Source: Thermotogae bacterium
Lineage (GTDB): Bacteria > Thermotogota > Thermotogae > Petrotogales > Kosmotogaceae
DNA length: 5,208 nucleotides
Direction: 5' to 3'
NCBI GenBank assembly: GCA_003643975.1
Contig: QNAR01000132.1
Location: 1-5,208, forward strand
The position numbers and the translations under genes are program-made. The notes below the pieces were generated by a model that was given only the letters and a program-made list of their open reading frames with translations, did no database searches and had not been told where the DNA came from. Shown piece by piece: positions 1 through 5,208 of this stretch. How positions within the stretch are numbered: the first letter of the stretch is position 1; every line of letters starts with the position of its first letter.

Positions 1-339
1 AATTGACCCTCCAATTGTTGCCATATTACGCAACTGCCAGCTGGCGACCTTGGAAAAAGCATTAAAGAAAAAATCCCCGTAATGCTTACGAACGAGTTCG
101 TTTTTTCGAAAATCTTCAATTTTTACCATAGCACCAACTACCAGGTTATCATCCTTTTCTGAAATAGTATTCAACCCGACATTTTCGAGGTCAATGATTC
201 TTTCAATCGAAGATGATTTCATCAAAGCAACCGTAGTCCCACCGGCAAGGAAAACCGAATGCGCTCTGTCTTCATTAAACAGCTCAAAGGCTTCTTGAAC
301 CGTGGTAGGCTTAAAGTATTCTTTCACATTTGCAAGCAT
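1..339 (-). CDS. Second FAD-binding subunit of a molybdenum hydroxylase, YgfM/CoxM-like (3' end off the window)
   Basis: This frame is open from ATG at 339 to the left edge (113 codons), so the gene is cut after its first FAD half-domain. Both flavin motifs are visible: FLAGGTTVAL (30-39) and QLRNMATIGGSI (102-113), the second ending exactly at the edge. The N-terminus (EYFKPTTVQEAFELF) is the usual opening of CoxM/XdhB proteins. It is a diverged paralogue of the gene just upstream: it has GGTT rather than GGTD and keeps TIGG where the neighbour has TIVG. The F-x-AGG and RNxxTIGG pattern is closer in style to E. coli YgfM, but that is recall, not a search. The start overlaps the preceding stop by one base (TGATG), with AAGGTG 5 bases before the ATG. 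It probably serves a second hydroxylase, or forms a mixed complex with the first. Confidence 0.88.
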   Translation of the reverse strand, partial: MLANVKEYFKPTTVQEAFELFNEDRAHSVFLAGGTTVALMKSSSIERIIDLENVGLNTISEKDDNLVVGAMVKIEDFRKNELVRKHYGDFFFNAFSKVASWQLRNMATIGGSI

Positions 340-1172
340 CACAACACCTTCTTTCTCCAGAAGTCAAAAGCACTTTTCAAAAGGTTTTTTATGACTTCCT
401 TTCTATACCATGCAGAAGCTCTTATGTCGTCAATCGGTGAAACATATTCCAAACAACGTTCCATAAATTCATCCATCACTGTGATAATCCCATTGCTTCT
501 TTTAAAATAGCGCTCGGCTTTGTAAGCTCTTACAACAGTAGGGGCAACAGAACCAAAAGCTATTCTCAGGTTATCCCCTTTTATTAAAAGCCCCAGTGAA
601 GCGATTGCAATGGCCATAGCTGTTCTTTGACCAACTTTGTAAAACAACGGATGCCAGCTTCCTGACTTCTCGAATTCCACGGCTCTCACAAATTCACCCA
701 TAGACAACGCAGTTTTGCCAGGGCCCTTGATAAATTCTTCAATGGGAAGCTTGCGTTCTCCTTTTGGGCCATGTATAACCACTTTTGCATTAGACAAATA
801 TAGAGGAATAAGGGAATCACCAGCTGGCGATGCGTTGACAACATTTCCCACAATTGTCCCGCGATTTCTTATCTGAGGGGAACCGATTTCTTTTAATGCC
901 ATGAGCATAATAGGAGAATGCTCTTTCAACACATTAGAATTCAAGGCCATTGAATGTGTAACTCTACAACCAACCCGAATACGGTCGCCTACATCGGTAA
1001 TTTCATTCATACCCTGAATCTTTGACAAACTGATAATCTTGTCAGGATTTATCCTTCCAGCTCGTATGCGCACAAGTAAATCGGTTCCACCGGCCATGAT
1101 TTTTGCATTTTCGCGCATTAACAAAGTCATAAGCTCATCTTCAGATTCAGGTAGAAAAACATCAAACCCCAC
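339..1172 (-). CDS. Molybdenum hydroxylase FAD-binding medium subunit (CoxM/XdhB family)
   Basis: Flavin subunit that accepts electrons from the [2Fe-2S] subunit and passes them to the final acceptor. It has 277 residues, close to the usual 280-290, with no sign of the 4Fe-4S insertion found in 4-hydroxybenzoyl-CoA reductase. The PCMH-type FAD domain shows both pyrophosphate motifs, IMAGGTDLL (25-33) and RGTIVGNVVNASPAGDS (104-120). In the second motif, Val108 stands where Gly is common (TIGGN). The C-terminal domain has KVGQRTAMAIA (179-189), GSVAPTVVRA (207-216) and PIDDIRASAWYR (246-257), all typical. GTG at 1172 is chosen over ATG at 1217: it leaves a 19-base gap after the maturation gene, has AGGGGGTG just upstream, and starts the protein at the FDVFLPES strand where relatives begin. 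Its TGA stop shares one base with the next ATG (TGATG). Confidence 0.93.
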   Translation of the reverse strand: MGFDVFLPESEDELMTLLMRENAKIMAGGTDLLVRIRAGRINPDKIISLSKIQGMNEITDVGDRIRVGCRVTHSMALNSNVLKEHSPIMLMALKEIGSPQIRNRGTIVGNVVNASPAGDSLIPLYLSNAKVVIHGPKGERKLPIEEFIKGPGKTALSMGEFVRAVEFEKSGSWHPLFYKVGQRTAMAIAIASLGLLIKGDNLRIAFGSVAPTVVRAYKAERYFKRSNGIITVMDEFMERCLEYVSPIDDIRASAWYRKEVIKNLLKSAFDFWRKKVL

Positions 1173-1177
1173 CGCTA

Positions 1178-1185
1178 CACCCCCT
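1178..1185 (-). promoter_or_regulatory. Ribosome binding site for the first FAD subunit, GTG start 1172
   Basis: AGGGGGTG sits 5 bases before GTG 1172, in the short gap after the stop of the XdhC-family gene. It decides for the 277-residue form. The core GGGGGTGTA is the same nine bases found before the GTG start of the PLP enzyme. Confidence 0.65.
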
Positions 1186-1191
1186 AAGTTT

Positions 1192-1956
1192 CTACATTTC
1201 TTTCTTTCTTTTTTCAAATATTATTTCAGCAGCAATGGCAATGGCTATTTCACCTGGTGTATTCGCACCTATGTCAAGGCCAATAGGAGTAGATATCCTT
1301 TTCCAATCTTTCTCAGTGAATCCTTCAGCTATGAACTGTTCTTTTAACTCCGCGTTTTTCTTTTCTGAGCCAATCATTCCGATGTACCGTGGAGATTTTG
1401 AAAAGCAGATTTTCAACGCTTCAAGATCCCTGATATGGCCTCTGGTAACTATCACACAGAAATCGCCGGGTTTTATTTCTGGAAATCCCGTCTTTTTGCC
1501 ATAATCAACCTTGTATGTTTTGGCACCCTGTATGCGGGATAAAAAAGTTTCGTCATCGTCGATCACAGTGCAGTTCAGCCCGGCAACTCTGAAAACCGAA
1601 AGAAGCAAAGACGTGATATCTCCTGCACCGAAAATGTGCACCATCGGCCCTACACCTTGGTACATGAAAAACACCTCGGTTCTTTCGCCACATGTTGCTC
1701 CATGTTTTCCAGCGTCTGATCTGAACTCGGTGAAGCGTTCAAGAAAAGATTCGCCGTTATACAAAGCTCTTCTGAAATTGCGTTGCACAAATTCACCAAA
1801 AGCTCCTTTGAGGTTGCCATAAACTTCACCATTCTCATCCATCGCATATATTTCACCGGGGTTTCGGAAACTCGATGATTTTGCTGAAACCACTATTGCC
1901 AAAACATATTCTTTATTATCCGAGAGTTGTTTCATCAATTCTTTGAGGGTTTTCAA
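1192..1956 (-). CDS. XdhC/CoxI-family molybdenum hydroxylase maturation protein
   Basis: Accessory protein of the XdhC/CoxI family. Relatives bind molybdenum cofactor, help add the terminal sulfur ligand and insert it into the apo-hydroxylase. With the TTG start it has 254 residues, the usual size. N-terminal domain: EYVLAIVVSAKSSSFRNPGE (16-35), typical of the family, and CGE around Cys89. C-terminal Rossmann domain: FGAGDI (109-114), VIDDD (131-135), TRGHIRD (171-177), YIGMIGSEKK (191-200) and PIGLDIGANTPGEIA (224-238). TTG at 1956 is chosen because AAGGAGG lies 12 bases before it and the extra residues MKTLKEL fit the first helix of relatives; ATG at 1935 (247 residues) is the alternative. 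The start lies 41 bases inside the preceding gene. Two motifs are unusual: GAGD where GAGH is common, and GNLKGAFGE where relatives read like GSVSGGCVE. Confidence 0.9.
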   Translation of the reverse strand: MKTLKELMKQLSDNKEYVLAIVVSAKSSSFRNPGEIYAMDENGEVYGNLKGAFGEFVQRNFRRALYNGESFLERFTEFRSDAGKHGATCGERTEVFFMYQGVGPMVHIFGAGDITSLLLSVFRVAGLNCTVIDDDETFLSRIQGAKTYKVDYGKKTGFPEIKPGDFCVIVTRGHIRDLEALKICFSKSPRYIGMIGSEKKNAELKEQFIAEGFTEKDWKRISTPIGLDIGANTPGEIAIAIAAEIIFEKRKKEM

Positions 1957-2542
1957 GAAATTTTTCAGCCTCCTTAAGATCCTCAGGGGTATCAACATCG
2001 AATATATGGCGCCAACTTCCTTCAAGGTACCTAACCTTTACCTCCTGTGCCGCGATGAGTTGCTTAATTCCCCGATCTCCTTTCAAGCTCAACACCCTGT
2101 CGAAATATCTTTTTGGAACATATGTTGGGAACCCCTTTATACCGTTGTAGCGAAAAGCTATGATACAATTCGGATCTTTCTGTATAACCTTCAATAACCT
2201 CTCAATGTCTGTTACCATTAGAAAAGGCATATCCCCCAGTAATATAAAAAAACCGTCATAGCCTTCTGATAGAACTTCATTTACCGCAATTATCAAACTT
2301 GTTGCAAGGCCATTTTCATAGTTATTATTAATCAAAATCTTGAACCTTTCACACTTAACGATATCTAATGGAAAATAAGGATTTACAACGAGTATTTTTT
2401 TACCATAGCTTTCAATACAGAATTCATTTAGCACATAGGAAATAAGTGGCTTTCCTTTGAGTTGTGATAAGAGTTTCCTGCTTCCAAACCTCTTTGATGC
2501 ACCGGCAGCAAGAATCACAATGGCAATTTTTTCTCTATCCAT
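1916..2542 (-). CDS. MobA/MocA-like molybdenum cofactor nucleotidyltransferase
   Basis: NTP transferase of 208 residues. Relatives (MocA, MobA, YgfJ) join CMP or GMP to molybdopterin to make the dinucleotide cofactor; xanthine dehydrogenase-family enzymes normally take the cytosine form, so MocA-like activity is most likely. Visible motifs are the nucleotide-binding LAAGASKRFG (11-20) with Lys23, GLATSL (78-83, matching the GMxxSL segment of MocA), the metal-binding LLGDMP (101-106), a KGFPT segment (136-140), GDRG (155-158) and a closing DVDTPED (182-188). ATG at 2542 overlaps the stop of the iron-sulfur subunit by 8 bases. The ribosome site before it is poor (AAAGGG only a few bases away), so translation is probably coupled to the upstream gene. 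The gene is more AT-rich than its neighbours: 205 G+C in 540 bases over 1981-2520, falling to 34 of 120 in 2281-2400. CTP versus GTP specificity cannot be settled by eye. Confidence 0.88.
   Translation of the reverse strand: MDREKIAIVILAAGASKRFGSRKLLSQLKGKPLISYVLNEFCIESYGKKILVVNPYFPLDIVKCERFKILINNNYENGLATSLIIAVNEVLSEGYDGFFILLGDMPFLMVTDIERLLKVIQKDPNCIIAFRYNGIKGFPTYVPKRYFDRVLSLKGDRGIKQLIAAQEVKVRYLEGSWRHIFDVDTPEDLKEAEKFLENPQRIDETTLG
1969..1975 (-). promoter_or_regulatory. Ribosome binding site for the XdhC-family gene, inside the nucleotidyltransferase gene
   Basis: AAGGAGG is a near-perfect match to the 16S rRNA tail. It lies 12 bases before TTG 1956 and 33 before ATG 1935, which is too far for the ATG. 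It is the main reason for preferring the TTG start, although 12 bases is a little longer than usual. It also encodes part of the nucleotidyltransferase C-terminus (KEAEKF), so a chance match is possible. Confidence 0.55.
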
Positions 2543-3008
2543 CGCCCTTTAACTTCTCAGCTGCGAGTTCAACAGCTTCAATTATTTTATAATAACCTGT
2601 GCATCTGCAAAGATTTCCTTCAAGTGCTTTTTTTATCTCTTCGCGCGTAGGTGAAGGATTGTTATCGAGTAATACCTTGGTAGACATAACCATGCCTGGA
2701 GTACAGAATCCACATTGGATAGCACCAGCTTCCACAAACGCTTCCTGAATTGGGTGCAACTTTTCACCAGGTCCTTTCAAGCCTTCAATAGTCCAAACGT
2801 CTTTTCCATCGAGTTCGGCGGCTAACATTAAACAGGAATGCACATTTAAGCCATCCACAATGATAGTACAGGCACCACATTCACCTTCACCACAGGCCTC
2901 TTTAGGACCGGTCAACCCCAGTTCATCTCGAAAAAAGTCAAGAACTCGCTTATCTGGCCTGACATCATATTTTACTTTTTCTCCATTCAAAGTAAACTCA
3001 ACTATCAT
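2535..3008 (-). CDS. Molybdenum hydroxylase (xanthine dehydrogenase family) small subunit, 2x[2Fe-2S]
   Basis: Iron-sulfur subunit of the CoxS/HcrC/XDH small-subunit family. It carries electrons from the molybdenum centre to the FAD subunit of a cytosolic hydroxylase. The 157-residue length is standard. An N-terminal plant-type ferredoxin domain holds cluster II ligands Cys39/44/47/59 (CGEGECGACT). A helical C-terminal domain holds cluster I ligands Cys99/102 (QCGFCTPGM) and Cys134/136 (NLCRCTGY). All eight cysteines are present, so it should be functional. Gln98, just before the third pair, is the conserved residue that touches the pterin cofactor in this family. The ATG at 3008 overlaps the end of the threonine synthase-like gene by 11 bases and has a strong GGGAGG site 9 bases upstream. 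Its end overlaps the nucleotidyltransferase gene by 8 bases. The substrate is set by the large subunit, which is not visible here. Confidence 0.97.
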   Translation of the reverse strand: MIVEFTLNGEKVKYDVRPDKRVLDFFRDELGLTGPKEACGEGECGACTIIVDGLNVHSCLMLAAELDGKDVWTIEGLKGPGEKLHPIQEAFVEAGAIQCGFCTPGMVMSTKVLLDNNPSPTREEIKKALEGNLCRCTGYYKIIEAVELAAEKLKGDG

Positions 3009-4242
3009 TTTTTATCGCCTCCCTGACTCTGTCCAAGTTTGCAGGCACTTTTTTAAGAGACTTGAGTATTTTCAGTGGAGCCTTAAGATCCTTCAATCCA
3101 TTGCCGGTTATAACTATCGCTACACGTGTAGAATCGGTGAACAATCCCTTGCGATGAAGTTTTTTGAAACCAGCAAAAGCTGTTGCCCCAGCTGGTTCAG
3201 CAAAAACGCCCGTTGTTTTTGCCAGTTCAATTATACTATCCAGTATTTCTTCGTCTGAAACCCTTACAAAGAGTCCATTGTTTCTCTTGGTATAGAGACA
3301 CGCTTTCAAAAAGTCTCGAGGTTTACCAACCGAGATGCTATCAGCTACGCTGAACGCAGAAATATCCTCCGGTTCAAAAGGCTCGCCTTTTTCATAAGCC
3401 CTGATTACCGCATCGGCTCCTTCAGCCTGCACTCCCACCACCGTTGGCATCTTATCGATGAGTTTGGCTTCCTTGAGGTCCATAAATCCTTTGTAGAAAC
3501 TGCTCAATACCGTTCCATCGCCAACGGAAACGAAAACAAAGTCAGGCAATTTCCAATTCAACTGAACAGCCATTTCAAGAGCACCAGTCTTCTTTCCTTC
3601 GAGCAAATAAGGGTTAATGGCACTATTTCGACAATACCAATTCTCCTTGAGTCCTATCTTCATGGAAATATCAAAAGCTTCGTCGTAACTCCCGTCTATT
3701 GGAATCACGTTTGCACCATAAACTTGCAACTGAGTTAATTTTGCCGTTGGAGCGGAAGCTGGAACGAAAATATAACTTTCCAGTCCCGAAGCAGCACATA
3801 AGCCTGATAACGAACTTGCGGCGTTTCCTGTTGAGGCGCAGAAAAGGGTGTCATAGCCTTTTTCCACCGCTTTGGCTACTGCGACTGCACTGGCCCTATC
3901 TTTAAAAGACGCAGTGGGATTTCTCCCATCATCCTTGATGAATATCTTGCCAACTCCTAATTTTCCCGCTAGATTTGTAGAATCATACAAGGGTGTGTTT
4001 CCAACGAGAAGAGGGGGTCTCCATCCATTTTCGCGTATAGGAAGAAGTTCTTCAAATTGCCATATCCCTTTTGGCGAAAATTCCTCATAGTGCTCTTTTT
4101 TGATGGTTTTTTTTAGGTAATCAGGATCATAGACGATTTCAAGCGTCCCCATTCTATCTCCACAATGTGGACAGGTATATTCAACCTCAGAGGGATCATA
4201 TTCCTTGCCACAATGGAGACAGCGTAAAAGAAATCTCTTCAC
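2998..4242 (-). CDS. Threonine synthase-family PLP-dependent enzyme with N-terminal zinc ribbon
   Basis: Fold-type II PLP enzyme of 414 residues, near the usual size for archaeal/bacterial threonine synthases. A zinc ribbon opens the protein (Cys8/11/24/27). The catalytic domain follows, with the NTPL entry segment (82-85), the PLP lysine in ASFKDRA (Lys114), the STGNAASS loop (137-144), a cofactor-phosphate loop GDGTVLSS (241-248), an EPAGATA segment (349-355) and the family's TGNGLKD signature (379-385). I chose GTG at 4242 because the frame upstream only mirrors the ferredoxin domain of the previous gene, and because GGGGGTG sits 7 bases before it. Threonine synthase makes threonine from O-phosphohomoserine, but no hom or thrB gene is nearby. 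The molybdenum-hydroxylase neighbourhood makes another PLP role possible, such as an ammonia-lyase. It overlaps the next gene by 11 bases. The family is sure; the reaction is uncertain. Confidence 0.9.
   Translation of the reverse strand: MKRFLLRCLHCGKEYDPSEVEYTCPHCGDRMGTLEIVYDPDYLKKTIKKEHYEEFSPKGIWQFEELLPIRENGWRPPLLVGNTPLYDSTNLAGKLGVGKIFIKDDGRNPTASFKDRASAVAVAKAVEKGYDTLFCASTGNAASSLSGLCAASGLESYIFVPASAPTAKLTQLQVYGANVIPIDGSYDEAFDISMKIGLKENWYCRNSAINPYLLEGKKTGALEMAVQLNWKLPDFVFVSVGDGTVLSSFYKGFMDLKEAKLIDKMPTVVGVQAEGADAVIRAYEKGEPFEPEDISAFSVADSISVGKPRDFLKACLYTKRNNGLFVRVSDEEILDSIIELAKTTGVFAEPAGATAFAGFKKLHRKGLFTDSTRVAIVITGNGLKDLKAPLKILKSLKKVPANLDRVREAIKNDS
3018..3023 (-). promoter_or_regulatory. Ribosome binding site of the iron-sulfur subunit
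   Basis: GGGAGG lies 9 bases before ATG 3008, within the last codons of the threonine synthase-like gene. It is one of the strongest sites in the window and suggests that the small subunit can be translated independently of the upstream gene. Confidence 0.75.
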
Positions 4243-5208
4243 AGTAGTACACCCCCGATTGCTTTTACAGGGCACCGGCTTTGACATAATCCACAACCAA
4301 AACACTCTTCTGAAGCCACAACTACGGCGTTGTTTTTTATAGATAGAGCAAAATATGGGCATACATCTACGCAAAGGCCACATAGTGTACATTTTTCCTT
4401 GTCTATAACCGGAAGCCGCTTTTCGTAACTGGTCTTGTTATTGGAATATTTAGCAGTTCCAATTATCTCTCTTACGTTGTGTACCTCAATTTCCTGAAGT
4501 TTTTTTGGAAGATCATCAATGATCCGTTTGTAAATGCTTTTTCCTCTAATCAAAGCTGCCGATAAAAACTGAACAGCAGTCGCGCCAGCCATCAAGAAAT
4601 CAATGACATCCAAGGCACTCGATATACCGCCCACGCCTATAATGGGTAGAGAAGTCGATTTAGCAACTCGTTTTACCATAGCAAGAGCAAGGGGTTTTAT
4701 TACCGGACCGCTTATCCATCCAAAACCATCTTCGCTTCCAAGGTAAGACCTTTTTAGCTTGCTGTTTAAAGGGTAAGCGGGCCCAAGTGAATTCATGATA
4801 ACAATGCCATCCCCACCGGCTTCTTCAATGGTTTTCGCCATGCCTTCTGGATCAGGCACTGAGGGATCGAATTTCAAAAAAACTGGTTTTCTAGTGTGTT
4901 TCTTCACGGCTTTTATCAGCTGTTTCATCAATTTTGGATCATCAGCAACATAATGTGTCGATAACTCAAATCCATCAGCGAATCCATCAAATCTTGGCAC
5001 TAAAAGATTGAGATCTTCTACTGTATACCCCAAGCTGACAATTAGAGGAATCCCACTTTCCGCACGATATGCTGGCAGAAATTCATTTTCCCACTTTTCG
5101 GGCGGAAATTCGGTCCACAATTCAGTATTCATGACATAGTTGTTTCCTGCAATTATACACGGTCTGGGTACCTCAGCGGCTTTTGTAGATATGGTCTTCG
5201 TAACCATA
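4239..5208 (-). CDS. Dihydroorotate/dihydropyrimidine dehydrogenase-like flavoprotein with C-terminal 2x[4Fe-4S] ferredoxin domain (5' end off the window)
   Basis: FMN-dependent TIM-barrel oxidoreductase of the DHOD/PreA type, fused to a bacterial ferredoxin domain. The first in-window ATG (5207) is probably internal: the reading begins at a segment matching the 'VTKTIT' strand that lies about 40-50 residues into these proteins, and the frame stays open to the edge. Counting from that Met, the FMN side looks intact: Lys112 in KFDP, Asn139, the SGPVIKP segment (166-172), GVGGI (191-195) and a GATAVQFLSAALIRG-type end (208-222). Two ferredoxin motifs follow: Cys273/276/279/283 and Cys302/305/308/312. 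The usual catalytic loop (N-x-S-C/S-P) reads ELSTHY (81-86), so pyrimidine chemistry is doubtful. It is expected to be cytosolic, passing electrons between FMN and ferredoxin or a partner. Its TGA stop overlaps the GTG start of the next gene as GTGA, which suggests translational coupling. The family call is firm; the substrate is unknown. Confidence 0.88.
   Translation of the reverse strand, partial: MVTKTISTKAAEVPRPCIIAGNNYVMNTELWTEFPPEKWENEFLPAYRAESGIPLIVSLGYTVEDLNLLVPRFDGFADGFELSTHYVADDPKLMKQLIKAVKKHTRKPVFLKFDPSVPDPEGMAKTIEEAGGDGIVIMNSLGPAYPLNSKLKRSYLGSEDGFGWISGPVIKPLALAMVKRVAKSTSLPIIGVGGISSALDVIDFLMAGATAVQFLSAALIRGKSIYKRIIDDLPKKLQEIEVHNVREIIGTAKYSNNKTSYEKRLPVIDKEKCTLCGLCVDVCPYFALSIKNNAVVVASEECFGCGLCQSRCPVKAIGGVLL
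4250..4256 (-). promoter_or_regulatory. Ribosome binding site deciding the GTG start at 4242
   Basis: GGGGGTG lies 7 bases before the GTG that overlaps the TGA stop of the flavoprotein gene. It pairs with the 16S rRNA tail (GGAGGTG-like, one G where A is standard). This supports the 414-residue form of the PLP enzyme over a form extended upstream to 4392. Confidence 0.7.

Noticed and set aside
259..510. Open frame on the plus strand across the junction of the two FAD genes
   Set aside because: It is antisense to two well-supported genes, has no recognisable domain, and is explained by codon bias of the real genes. The same holds for the other plus-strand frames at 1039-1347, 1235-1504, 1511-1822, 1943-2197, 2860-3258, 3699-3905 and 3872-4090.
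1173..1217. Start of the first FAD subunit at ATG 1217
   Set aside because: The added lysine-rich residues come from the end of the XdhC-family gene in another frame and lie before the point where relatives begin; GTG 1172 has a ribosome site.
1650..1856. A 68-codon minus-strand frame inside the XdhC-family gene
   Set aside because: It is fully contained in a gene with clear family motifs and has no domain of its own.
1957..2025. Start of the XdhC-family gene at ATG 2025
   Set aside because: The added residues mirror the nucleotidyltransferase gene in another frame, no good ribosome site was seen, and the overlap would reach 110 bases.
2241..2255. Run of A's in the nucleotidyltransferase gene as a possible frameshift
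   Set aside because: The protein reads through with motifs intact on both sides (GLATSL, then LLGDMP), so no frameshift is needed.
4243..4392. A 50-residue N-terminal extension of the threonine synthase-like protein
   Set aside because: It overlaps the ferredoxin domain of the upstream gene in another frame, its sequence has no family resemblance, and the GTG at 4242 with its own ribosome site fits the zinc-ribbon start.

Overview
The window is wall-to-wall coding on the minus strand. Seven genes read from right to left, and neighbouring genes overlap or are at most 19 bases apart, so this is almost certainly the inside of one operon. Both end genes are cut by the window edges. I see no RNA gene, mobile element, CRISPR array, promoter or terminator, and no stretch of 300 bases without a gene.

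Layout in transcription order: (1) a dihydroorotate/dihydropyrimidine dehydrogenase-like flavoprotein fused to a two-[4Fe-4S] ferredoxin domain, with its N-terminus off the right edge; (2) a threonine synthase-family PLP enzyme with an N-terminal zinc ribbon; (3) the two-[2Fe-2S] small subunit of a xanthine dehydrogenase-family molybdenum hydroxylase; (4) a MobA/MocA-like nucleotidyltransferase of the kind that adds a nucleotide to the molybdenum cofactor; (5) an XdhC/CoxI-family maturation protein; (6) an FAD-binding medium subunit of the hydroxylase; (7) a second, divergent FAD-binding subunit cut off by the left edge. The large molybdopterin-binding subunit is not in the window and may lie to the left.

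As a system, genes 3-7 supply electron-transfer subunits and cofactor-maturation factors for a molybdenum hydroxylase, an enzyme class that typically hydroxylates N-heterocycles such as purines or nicotinate. Gene 1 is a ferredoxin-type flavoprotein whose usual DHOD/DPD catalytic loop is replaced. Gene 2 is a PLP enzyme with no threonine-pathway genes beside it. Together they suggest an anaerobic heterocycle or purine catabolism locus, perhaps related to the clusters that carry selenium-dependent molybdenum hydroxylases in anaerobes. That assignment is inference; the substrate cannot be read from this window.

Organism: moderate GC (roughly 38-50% in the stretches counted), AGA-rich arginine codons, strong GGAGG-type ribosome binding sites, GTG and TTG starts, and ferredoxin-linked enzymes point to an anaerobic bacterium. 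Thermotogota (Kosmotoga/Mesotoga-like) or Clostridia are my best guesses, held with low confidence.
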